Of a stretch of DNA of 14,703 nt, positions 6,333 through 12,252 are shown one piece after another (within the stretch, counting starts at the first letter, position 1; each line of letters begins with the position of its first letter). The notes beneath the pieces were generated by a model. That model did not search any database. It saw nothing but the letters and a program-made list of their open reading frames with translations, and was not told the DNA's origin. The stretch spans positions 1 through 14,703 of the forward strand of contig DJGG01000166.1 in NCBI GenBank assembly GCA_002432195.1, in the 5' to 3' direction. This stretch comes from Desulfobacteraceae bacterium UBA5852. Its GTDB lineage: Bacteria > Desulfobacterota > Desulfobacteria > Desulfobacterales > UBA5852. The position numbers and the translations under genes were made by a program.

Positions 6333-7865
6333 ATGTACAAGCCGATGACGCCTGCCGGCCGCCCGCAGCGGGACGTGCGAGACCTTGAAACGGGACACGG
6401 CGGTGGCCATCTTGCGCCACGGATCGCCGCGTGGCCCGGCGCCCGGGACGCCGCCGGCGCCACACCCACCCACCCGGAATCGAAAGGGGCCGTGCGCTTG
6501 GGTCCGCCTGACGGTACGACATCCCCGCCGGAGACCTCGGCGGGACCCGCCCCTCCCGGTGCCGACCCCCGGCCCCCCTCCTTCGGCGAGGCCCTGGCAT
6601 TCTGGCTCAAGCTGGGGTTCATCAGCTTCGGCGGGCCGGCGGGCCAGATCGCCATCATGCACGCGGAGCTGGTGGACCGGCGCCGCTGGATCAGCGAGGC
6701 GCGCTTCCTCAACACCCTCAAATACTGCATGCTGCTGCCGGGCCCCGAGGCCCAGCAGCTGGCCACCTATGTCGGCTGGCTGCTCCACCGGATCCCCGGG
6801 GGGATCGCGGCCGGGGCCCTGTTCGTGATCCCCTCCATCTTCATCCTGATGCTCCTGAGCTACGTCTATGCCGCCCATGGGGCCGTTGCCTGGGTGGCGG
6901 CGGTTTTCGGCGGACTCAAGGCCGCCGTCCTGGCGGTGGTGGTCCACGCCGTGATCCGCATCGGGCGCACGTCACTGAAAAGCCCCGTGCTGCTCGCTGT
7001 GGCGGCCTCGGCCTTTGTGGCCATCTACGCGTTTGAAACACCCTTCCCCCTCATCGTCCTGGGTGCCGGACTGATCGGCTACCTGGGGGGGCGCCTGCGT
7101 CCGGCGCTTTTTGGTGTCATGCCCGCCCCCGGCCGGACACAAGGCCCCGCGGGCGGCGCGGAGGTCTGCGGTGACGCGGGGAGCTGCCACATTGTGCCCT
7201 CACCGCGACGCATGGCCAAGCTGCTGGCCGTCTTCGCCCTGCTCTGGCTGGCACCGGTCGTGGCCCTGCACCTGGGTCCCGCCAACCCGGTCTTTGCCAC
7301 CGAGGCGCTCTTTTTCACCAAGGCCGCCCTGGTGACCTTCGGCGGGGCCTATGCCGTCCTGGCCTACCTGGCCCAGGCCGGGGTGAGCCACTACGCCTGG
7401 CTCACCGGGCCCCAGATGCTCGATGGCCTGGGCCTGGCGGAAACCACCCCCGGACCCCTCATCATGGTGGTACAGTTCGTGGGCTTCATGGCCGGCTGGA
7501 ACCACGCCGGCGCCTGGTCCCCCCTGGCCGCGGCCGTGCTGGGGGCCCTGGTGGCCACCTACTTCACCTTCCTGCCCGGCTTTCTCTTCATTTTCCTGGG
7601 GGGACCCTACATCGAGAAGTTCCGCGGCCACCGGCTGCTCTCCGGGGCGCTGTCCAGCATCACGGCGGCGGTGGTGGGGGTGATCCTCAATCTGGCGGTC
7701 TGGTTCGGCCACCAGGTGCTTTTCCCCGCCGGCGGGGCGCTGAACCCGGGGGCGGCGGTCATCGGCCTGGCGGCCTTCGCGGCCCTCCAGTGGCTCAAGG
7801 CGGGGGTCGTCACGGTGATCCTGGGGGCGGCGGTCGCGGGGTGGGGGGCGCATCTGGTGTTCTGA
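6333..7865 (+). CDS. chrA: Chromate transporter (CHR family, two-domain type)
   Basis: The family match begins at PSFGEALAFWLKLGFISFGGPAGQI and continues to the stop, about 428 residues, the normal size for a two-domain CHR protein. Both halves repeat the family motif: SFGGPAGQI...LPGPEAQQLATYVGW in the first, and TFGGAYAVL...ETTPGPLIMVVQFVGFMAGW in the second. Each half has several hydrophobic helices. CHR proteins export chromate, probably by proton-coupled antiport. The start is uncertain. The ATG at 6333 is the longest option that does not overlap the divergent peptidase gene, but it gives about 82 Gly/Pro-rich residues with no family resemblance. GTG 6492 or TTG 6498, just after AAAGGGG, may be the true start. 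The linker between halves contains a Cys pair and His (CGDAGSCH). No chrB regulator is nearby. Confidence 0.9.
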   Translation: MYKPMTPAGRPQRDVRDLETGHGGGHLAPRIAAWPGARDAAGATPTHPESKGAVRLGPPDGTTSPPETSAGPAPPGADPRPPSFGEALAFWLKLGFISFGGPAGQIAIMHAELVDRRRWISEARFLNTLKYCMLLPGPEAQQLATYVGWLLHRIPGGIAAGALFVIPSIFILMLLSYVYAAHGAVAWVAAVFGGLKAAVLAVVVHAVIRIGRTSLKSPVLLAVAASAFVAIYAFETPFPLIVLGAGLIGYLGGRLRPALFGVMPAPGRTQGPAGGAEVCGDAGSCHIVPSPRRMAKLLAVFALLWLAPVVALHLGPANPVFATEALFFTKAALVTFGGAYAVLAYLAQAGVSHYAWLTGPQMLDGLGLAETTPGPLIMVVQFVGFMAGWNHAGAWSPLAAAVLGALVATYFTFLPGFLFIFLGGPYIEKFRGHRLLSGALSSITAAVVGVILNLAVWFGHQVLFPAGGALNPGAAVIGLAAFAALQWLKAGVVTVILGAAVAGWGAHLVF

Positions 7866-7955
7866 AGGCCGGGTGGGCCCCGTGCCCGCCCCCGGCATCG
7901 CAGGGCAGCCCCGGTGGCAGCCGCGCCGGGTTCCGGCTGCGGCGCTTGGCAGGGG
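7866..7955. other. Short convergent intergenic region
   Basis: About 90 GC-rich bases lie between the converging chromate transporter and mobB stops. I see no U-tract terminator for either gene, so termination here may be Rho-dependent. Confidence 0.4.
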
Positions 7956-8543
7956 CTACAGGGGGGTTTCGTCGGCGCTCCGGTCCGGCGCGACCTCGCA
8001 GCGGCCGTGCAGGCCGAAACAGGCCAGCACGAAATCGGCCAGGTCCTCGAGGGCGCCGGGCGCAAAGCGTGGCACCCCCCAGTCCAGGTCCGCGCCGCAT
8101 ACCACCGCCAGCAGGTGGCGGTCCCCCCGGCAGGCGGGGGGCTTGCCCAGTTCCGGCCGGAAGACCTCGATCTTGGGCAGGGGCGCGCGCTTGAAGCCCT
8201 CCACGAGGACCATATCCGCCGGTCCCAGCAGGGGCAGCAGTTCTTCGGGGGTGTAATCGTGATCCGCGTCGCGCACCAGGCCGATGCCCCGGGGCGACGA
8301 AATCAGGGTGGCCACGGCGCCGGCCTGCTTGTGGCGCCAGGTGTCCTTGCCGGGCTGGTCCATGGCGAAGCCGTGGACGTCGTGCTTGATGGTGGCCACC
8401 CGCAGGCCCCGGCGGCCGAGGGCGTCGATGAGGCCCACCGTCAGGGTGGTCTTGCCGGAGCCGGAAAAACCCACGATTCCCAGCAGGGGCGGCGCGGGCG
8501 GACGGGCCAGGAGGCGCAGGGGCGGGCAGGGGGTGGACGACAT
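7956..8543 (-). CDS. mobB: Molybdopterin-guanine dinucleotide biosynthesis protein B
   Basis: 195 residues. Two ATGs are possible (8549 and 8543). The second is chosen because GGAG lies seven bases before it, whereas the first is almost touching that site. The protein has the P-loop GFSGSGKTTL (residues 25-34), then LRVATIKHDVHGFAMDQPGKDTWRHKQAGA, the MobB signature. DMVLVEGFKRAPLPKIEVFR (around residues 110-130) also matches the family. MobB is a GTP-binding accessory protein that helps MobA attach GMP to molybdopterin. It is the last gene of a minus-strand molybdenum-cofactor series, 67 bases after the MOSC stop. mobA is not in the window. Confidence 0.93.
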   Translation of the reverse strand: MSSTPCPPLRLLARPPAPPLLGIVGFSGSGKTTLTVGLIDALGRRGLRVATIKHDVHGFAMDQPGKDTWRHKQAGAVATLISSPRGIGLVRDADHDYTPEELLPLLGPADMVLVEGFKRAPLPKIEVFRPELGKPPACRGDRHLLAVVCGADLDWGVPRFAPGALEDLADFVLACFGLHGRCEVAPDRSADETPL

Positions 8544-8610
8544 GCTCATTCTCCGGAGGCCCAAAGGCAGCGGACCATAGCCGGCCTGTGGCCGGCGGGC
8601 GGCACCCGGG

Positions 8611-9114
8611 TCATGGCCGGCTCCCGGCCGCTGGATCTGGAGGAACCGATTCCCGCTGGGGCGCGCCGCTCTCCGGGGGGAGCCGCACGACGGCATCCCC
8701 CGGCCGCACCGTCCCCCCCGCCAGCACCCGGGCGAAGATCCCTTCCCGGGGCATGACGCAGTCCCCCACCTGGTGGAAGATGGCGCAGCGCTGGTGGCAT
8801 TCCTTGCCGATCTGGGTGACCTCCAGGAGCACCTCCGGACCCAGGCGGAGCCGGGCGCCGATGGGCAGGCGCCAGAGCTCGATGCCCGTGGTGGTGATGT
8901 TCTCGGCGAAATCCCCGGGATGCACCTCCAGGCCCTTGGCCCGGATGCGGGCGATGCTCTCCACGGCCAGGAGGCTCACCTGGCGGTGCCAGTCCCCGGC
9001 GTGGGCATCCTGGGCGAGCCCGTGGCCGGGAACCAGCTTGACGGATTCCTGATTGATCTTCTTCATGCCCTTGCGGGGGCTCAGCGATACCGCAACCACC
9101 GATGCGTCCGGCAT
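8611..9114 (-). CDS. MOSC domain-containing protein
   Basis: 167 residues from the ATG at 9114, which has GGAGGAG nine bases upstream. The domain runs from VVAVSLSPRKGMKK through HAGDWHRQVSLLAVESI, HPGDFAENITTTGIEL and LPIGARLRLGPEVLLEVTQIGKECHQRCAIF. It ends in DCVMPREGIFARVLAGG. This is the single-domain MOSC type often found beside or fused to MogA/MoaB-like proteins. The cysteines in GKECHQRC and GDC are candidates for sulfur or cofactor binding; MOSC domains act in sulfur transfer to, or binding of, the molybdenum cofactor. The neighbours mobB and a MoeA-like gene support that role. A Pro-rich tail of about 25 residues follows the domain. Confidence 0.9.
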   Translation of the reverse strand: MPDASVVAVSLSPRKGMKKINQESVKLVPGHGLAQDAHAGDWHRQVSLLAVESIARIRAKGLEVHPGDFAENITTTGIELWRLPIGARLRLGPEVLLEVTQIGKECHQRCAIFHQVGDCVMPREGIFARVLAGGTVRPGDAVVRLPPESGAPQRESVPPDPAAGSRP

Positions 9115-9151
9115 GTCTCGAATCTCCTCCAGGCGGCCCGGCGCAACCGTT

Positions 9152-10183
9152 TCAGGTCCCCTTGCCGAAGGGGCAGTGGGGGTGGGTGCACTCCGGACAG
9201 TCCCGGCACAGGCCCCCGTGGCCCAGGAAGGCCAGCTCCTTTTTGCCGATGCGCTCCCCGGCCAGGATCCGCGGGAGCACCAGGTCGAGCACGGTGACCC
9301 GGTGGTGCAGGCCGCAGGCCGGCACCCCCAGCAGGGGCACATCGTCGATATAGGCCACCAGGAACATGGCCCCGGGCAGGGCCGCGGCGCCGTAATGGGC
9401 CTCCCGGGCGCCCGCCTCGGCGACGGCCTTGCGGGTGACGTCGTCCGGGTCCACGCTCAGGCCGCCGCTCAACAGGATCAGATCGCAGCCGGCCTCCAGG
9501 TGGCCCCGGATGGCCGCCGCGATGCGGGCCTCCTCGTCCGGGGCGAAGGCCACGGCCGTCACCTCCGAGCCCAGGGCCTCGATCTTCCCGGTGAGCACCG
9601 GGGCGAAGCGGTCCTGGATCAGGCCGTGGAACACCTCGTCGCCCGTGATCACGAGCCCCGCCCGGGCCCGGCGCAGGGGGCGCACGGCCACCACCCCGCC
9701 GTGGCGCGTCGCGATGGCCGCGGCCCGCTCGACAGGGGCGCGCTTCATCACCAGGGGAAGGGCCCGGGTGGCGGCCACCAGCGCGCCTTTGGCCACCAGG
9801 GTGTGGCTGTGGAGGGTGGCGCACATGACCTCCTCCACGAGGTTGAAGGCCGCCAGGGCCGCCGTGTCCACCTGGAGGAGGCCGTCCCGGGCGGCGTGGA
9901 GACCGATCTTGCCCTCCCGGGGGTTGTCTTCCCAGGTGACGCCCTCGCCGGCCAGGGCGCCCGCCAGGATGGCGGCGGCCTGGTTCTCGTGGATCTCGTC
10001 CGCCTCCAGGTCGATGAGGTAGAGGTGGTTCTTGCCCAGCTTCTGGAGGTGGCAGATGTCCGCGTCGCAGACCTCGTGGCCCTCGCGGAAGGCCGGCCCC
10101 TTGAACTCGCCGGGGCGGATCTCGGTGATATCATGGGCCAGGCGGGTGCCCACGGCGTCTTCGGTCTTGATTTTTTTCAGCAC
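9152..10183 (-). CDS. MoeA-like molybdopterin-binding protein with C-terminal cysteine cluster
   Basis: 343 residues. The GTG at 10183 is chosen because GAGG lies five bases upstream and the family start (LKKIKTEDAVGTRLAHDIT) follows at once; extending further upstream gives Arg/Pro-rich sequence without homology. The molybdopterin-binding (MoCF) fold spans about residues 170-310. It has LVITGDEVFHG (177-187), DLILLSGGLSVDPDDVT (234-250) and the closing VPLLGVPACGLHHRVTVLDLVLPRILAGE. The N-terminal half resembles MoeA-related domains. The tail has four cysteines, C326, C329, C332 and C337 (CxxCxxCx4C), suitable for a metal or Fe-S site. Single proteins of this type accompany molybdenum or tungsten cofactor genes in anaerobes and sulfur bacteria. 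The gene is first in the series with the MOSC and mobB genes (37-base and 67-base gaps). Codons 3-5 contain a run of seven As. Confidence 0.88.
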   Translation of the reverse strand: MLKKIKTEDAVGTRLAHDITEIRPGEFKGPAFREGHEVCDADICHLQKLGKNHLYLIDLEADEIHENQAAAILAGALAGEGVTWEDNPREGKIGLHAARDGLLQVDTAALAAFNLVEEVMCATLHSHTLVAKGALVAATRALPLVMKRAPVERAAAIATRHGGVVAVRPLRRARAGLVITGDEVFHGLIQDRFAPVLTGKIEALGSEVTAVAFAPDEEARIAAAIRGHLEAGCDLILLSGGLSVDPDDVTRKAVAEAGAREAHYGAAALPGAMFLVAYIDDVPLLGVPACGLHHRVTVLDLVLPRILAGERIGKKELAFLGHGGLCRDCPECTHPHCPFGKGT

Positions 10184-10526
10184 GGCAACCTCGCTTTCCG
10201 GGTCGTCGATGGGTGCCGGGTAGCGCGTCCATGGTCCCGTTGCCCGGCCAGACCCGGCGGCTGGTGTCGGCAGTGAGAATCGGCCGGCCGCAGTGATTGG
10301 CCGAGTGCCGCTTTCCCTCCGTTGCCTCCAACGGCCGCCGAGATTCCGCCGGTTCCGGGGCACGAACGTCTTCGTGGGTTGCGCGGCCCGACCCTCGGCC
10401 AAGGTGGCACGGGCCATCGGACTTGTAAAGGGGGCGGTGGAGGAAAGCGAATTCCGATTCCCGGGCGCCGGCGGTCCCCGACCTGGTGAAAGGTGCTGGA
10501 GGCAGAGGCACCACATGCCTGGACGC
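10184..10526. other. Long intergenic region upstream of the Moco operon, possibly a structured leader
   Basis: No credible protein gene is seen on either strand, although the frames stay open because of the GC content. For minus-strand transcription into the MoeA-like gene, two foldable parts stand out. One is a hairpin with arms CCGTT/AACGG around GGAGGC (about 10317-10332). The other is a larger stem at 10268-10310, with CGGCA pairing to TGCCG and TCGGCC to GGCCGA. Position and length would suit a leader RNA such as a molybdenum-cofactor riboswitch, but I could not confirm any known consensus. Confidence 0.3.
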
Positions 10527-10557
10527 TTGACAACCGGGGGCGGGCCGTATACATACT
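10527..10557 (+). promoter_or_regulatory. arsR promoter
   Basis: A perfect -35 box TTGACA (10527-10532) precedes an AT-rich patch with -10-like hexamers TATACA (10548-10553, 15-base spacer) and CATACT (10552-10557, 19-base spacer). Neither spacing is ideal, so the exact -10 is uncertain. It is followed directly by the candidate ArsR operator. Confidence 0.55.
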
Positions 10558-10576
10558 GCATGCCTATATGGTCATG
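10556..10576. promoter_or_regulatory. Candidate ArsR operator in front of arsR
   Basis: The core ATGCCTATATGGTCAT (10560-10575) is an imperfect palindrome; 12 of 16 positions match its own reverse complement. It overlaps the probable transcription start and lies 17 bases before the arsR start codon. A related motif lies at 12207-12227 before the permease gene, with the same offset from a TTGACA box to within one base. ArsR-family repressors typically bind AT-rich dyads at such positions and repress their own gene. Confidence 0.55.
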
Positions 10577-10592
10577 TGGTATGGAGGGAGCC

Positions 10593-10934
10593 ATGCGCGA
10601 TCTGATCAAAGTCATGAAGGCCATGTCCGATCCGGGGCGGGTCAAGATGCTCAAGCTGCTCCAGCGCCGCACCCTGTGCGTGTGCGAGCTCCAGGCGGCC
10701 CTGGGGTTGTCACAGCCCAACATCTCCAAGCACCTGCGCATTCTCCAGGAGGCCGGGCTGGTGGATTCCCGCAAGGAAGGCCTGTGGGTGAACTATTCCA
10801 CCGCCGACGGATCGGCCAACCCCTATGCGGGCGAAGCGCTGGAGCGTCTCGCGAGCTGGCTGGAAGAAGACCCCGAGATGGTCGAACTGCTGGCCCGGCT
10901 CCCCGGGATTCATCGCGAAAGCCTCCCCAACTGA
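10593..10934 (+). CDS. arsR: ArsR/SmtB family metalloregulator with CVC metal-binding motif
   Basis: 113 residues. The ATG at 10593 is preceded by GGAGGGAG; an in-frame ATG at 10581 is too close to the operator to be preferred. The winged helix is clear: VMKAMSDPGRVKMLKLLQ, CVCELQAALGLSQPNISKHLRILQEAGLVDSRKEGLWVNYS. The motif Cys29-Val-Cys31-Glu-Leu corresponds to the As(III)-sensing site in helix alpha-3 of E. coli ArsR (CVCDLC), but the third cysteine position is Gln34 here. In the family, metalloid binding to these thiols releases the repressor from DNA. It heads the plus-strand operon of thioredoxins and the Fe-S protein and probably also controls the permease promoter. Confidence 0.92.
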   Translation: MRDLIKVMKAMSDPGRVKMLKLLQRRTLCVCELQAALGLSQPNISKHLRILQEAGLVDSRKEGLWVNYSTADGSANPYAGEALERLASWLEEDPEMVELLARLPGIHRESLPN

Positions 10935-10989
10935 CCATTCGCCAGCAACTATAACCATGCGCCGCGCAGGCCGCATCCGGGGGTGAGGG

Positions 10990-11160
10990 TTGACGGAGGA
11001 AAGGCGCTCAAGTGCTTCGAGCCTGAGCATTCGGCGGGTCCAGGTGGCCGGCACGCCGGCCCTGGTGGTGGACGGCCGGGTGTGGTGCGTGGGGCGCTGG
11101 CCAGGCAGGGAGCCGTTGCGCCAACGGCTCCAGGAAGCCTGTCAAATCAACCGAATCTAG
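10990..11160 (+). CDS. Truncated TM0996-type small thioredoxin, C-terminal half only (possible remnant)
   Basis: 56 residues from a TTG at 10990, the first usable start after an in-frame stop at 10984-10986; GGTGAGGG precedes it. Residues 12-50 (SLSIRRVQVAGTPALVVDG, then RVWCVGRWP and a helix) align without gaps to the second half of the intact small thioredoxin encoded at 13689-13922. They share the cis-proline motif GTPA-VVDG. The CxxC-bearing first half is missing. Only 55 bases lie between the arsR stop and this start, and no frame there encodes a GCPxC motif. It is either a deletion remnant still in frame or a small protein without the redox site. Cys33 and Cys51 are not in a CxxC arrangement. 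Confidence 0.5.
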   Translation: MTEERRSSASSLSIRRVQVAGTPALVVDGRVWCVGRWPGREPLRQRLQEACQINRI

Positions 11161-11172
11161 AAGGAGGTTTGC

Positions 11173-11571
11173 GTGGCGCCTGACAAACGGAAATCGGCCG
11201 CCTGGGGGCGGCTCTGGGTGCTGCTGGCTGCGGTCGTGGCGGCGGCGTTTCTGCCCAACGCCGCTTTCGGGGATTTCGGCCATCTGCCCGTGAAGGGCGT
11301 GGTCACCATGATCGACCTGGGGGCCACCAATTGCGTCCCCTGCAAGATGATGGCCCCCATCCTGAAGAAAGTGGAGAAGGACTACGAGGGCCGCGCGGTG
11401 ATCGCCTTCATCGACGTCTGGCAGCATCACGACCAGGTGGCGCGCTTCGGCATCCGCGCCATCCCCACCCAGGTGTTCTACGACCCGGAGGGCCAGGAAG
11501 TCTATCGGCACGTGGGGTTCATGAGCGAGGCGGACATCGTCAGCCAGTTGCGCCGCATGGGCGTCCAGTAG
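11173..11571 (+). CDS. Membrane-anchored or periplasmic thioredoxin family protein
   Basis: 132 residues. The GTG at 11173 is preceded by a strong AAGGAGG (11161-11167). Basic N-terminus, then a hydrophobic stretch (about residues 14-28, LWVLLAAVVAAAFLP) ending in NAAFGDFG, which could be a cleaved signal or an anchor, so the thioredoxin domain faces the periplasm. The active site is C54-V-P-C57 (ATNCVPCKMMAP), and the conserved cis-proline is P98 (RAIPTQVFYD). The closing HVGFMSEADIVSQLRRMGV matches thioredoxins of this small exported type. It would receive electrons from a CcdA-type carrier such as that encoded at 13963, and could reduce periplasmic disulfides or an oxidised metalloid. It follows arsR and the truncated thioredoxin in one apparent operon. 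Confidence 0.9.
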   Translation: MAPDKRKSAAWGRLWVLLAAVVAAAFLPNAAFGDFGHLPVKGVVTMIDLGATNCVPCKMMAPILKKVEKDYEGRAVIAFIDVWQHHDQVARFGIRAIPTQVFYDPEGQEVYRHVGFMSEADIVSQLRRMGVQ

Positions 11572-11576
11572 GCGCG

Positions 11577-11597
11577 GCGCCGGACCACCGCCGGCGC
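11577..11597 (+). other. Intercistronic GC stem-loop
   Basis: GCGCCGG (11577-11583) and CCGGCGC (11591-11597) form a perfect seven-base-pair stem around a seven-base loop. It begins six bases after the thioredoxin stop and ends before the Shine-Dalgarno of the Fe-S protein gene. There is no U-tract, so it more likely acts as an mRNA-stability or partial-attenuation element than as a terminator. Confidence 0.4.
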
Positions 11598-11624
11598 GCT
11601 TCGGGGACCACGGGGAGAAAGTTC

Positions 11625-12149
11625 ATGCTGCTGGAGAGCTACCGCCTGGAGATCTTCAATTCGGAGTGCAACCCGGCCGCCAGGTCGGTCCAGTGCATGG
11701 CCCACCTGGACCAGGACGTGAGCGCGGCCCTCCCCTACCTCAACGCGAGCCTGGGGGGTTTCGCCTACATCCCGGACCCGCCGGCGGTGACCTTCCGCTC
11801 CCAGGGGAAGCTCATCACCGTGCACGGCCGGAAAATCGCCGTCAACGCCCTGCGGGACGAGGCCCAGGCCCGCCAGATCGTGGAGTGGCTCAAGGGCGAG
11901 ATCAACGCCGCCTGGGAGAACCGTGCGGCCATCGTCCCCTCCACCACGGCCGCCCCGCGTCCCCAGGTCATCGAGCTCCTCAAGCGGCTGCCCCGCACCA
12001 ATTGCCGGGCCTGCGGGGTCCCCACCTGCCTGGTGTTCGCCACCCGCCTGGCCGAAGGCGCCGCCGCCCCGGGGAATTGTCCGCCCCTGGCCCCGGAGGC
12101 CCGGCAGGCGCTGGAGGACTACCTGCGCCCCTTTCACCTGGATGTCTGA
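11625..12149 (+). CDS. Fe-S cluster-binding protein (four-cysteine ACDS/CFeSP-type domain)
   Basis: 174 residues. The ATG at 11625 follows GGGGAG. The N-terminal two thirds (residues 1-110) have no motif I recognise beyond a compact alpha/beta look, with lone cysteines 15 and 24. Residues 123-155 carry LPRTNCRACGVPTCLVFATRLAEG...NCPPL, with cysteines at 127, 130, 135 and 152 (CxxCx4Cx16C). This is the 4Fe-4S pattern of the small domain found in acetyl-CoA decarbonylase/synthase gamma subunits, corrinoid Fe-S proteins and related electron carriers (PF04060 type). It is cytoplasmic, with no signal. It lies between the exported thioredoxin and the permease, so an electron-transfer or assembly role linked to the redox operon is likely; the partner is unknown. 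Confidence 0.78.
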   Translation: MLLESYRLEIFNSECNPAARSVQCMAHLDQDVSAALPYLNASLGGFAYIPDPPAVTFRSQGKLITVHGRKIAVNALRDEAQARQIVEWLKGEINAAWENRAAIVPSTTAAPRPQVIELLKRLPRTNCRACGVPTCLVFATRLAEGAAAPGNCPPLAPEARQALEDYLRPFHLDV

Positions 12150-12178
12150 GCGGTTGGCGGCGATGGCGATTTTGGGGC

Positions 12179-12205
12179 TTGACAAGGAATGGCGATGGAT
12201 ATATC
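12179..12205 (+). promoter_or_regulatory. Promoter of the permease transcription unit
   Basis: A perfect -35 box TTGACA (12179-12184) is followed after 15 bases by TATATC (12200-12205) within an AT-rich run; other -10 registers are possible. The layout mirrors the arsR promoter. It lies in the 103-base gap between the Fe-S gene and the permease, so the permease has its own start of transcription. Confidence 0.55.
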
Positions 12206-12206
12206 T

Positions 12207-12227
12207 CTATATGCCAATTTAGTTATG
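12207..12227. promoter_or_regulatory. Second candidate ArsR operator, in front of the permease gene
   Basis: Aligned without gaps to 10556-10576, it shares CT, ATGCC, AT, T, GT and ATG at matching positions: 15 of 21 bases identical. It sits 22 bases after the TTGACA box, against 23 for arsR. The dyad symmetry is weaker here than at arsR, with about half of the 16 core positions matching. It would put the permease/thioredoxin/CcdA unit under the same repressor. Confidence 0.5.
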
Positions 12228-12252
12228 TAATCCTCTTTTGGGAGAAATCGCC

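Noticed and set aside
10171..10177. Run of seven As in codons 3-5 of the MoeA-like gene as a programmed slippage site
   Set aside because: The run encodes Lys-Lys-Ile in a normal frame, and no alternative product in a shifted frame is evident.
9053..10276. A 407-codon plus-strand open frame over the MoeA-like gene
   Set aside because: It lies antisense to a clear molybdopterin-binding protein and shows only Gly/His/Gln-rich shadow sequence.
10293..10592. N-terminal extension of ArsR to a start at 10293
   Set aside because: The extension would translate across the promoter and operator; the ATG at 10593 has a strong Shine-Dalgarno and gives the usual ArsR length.
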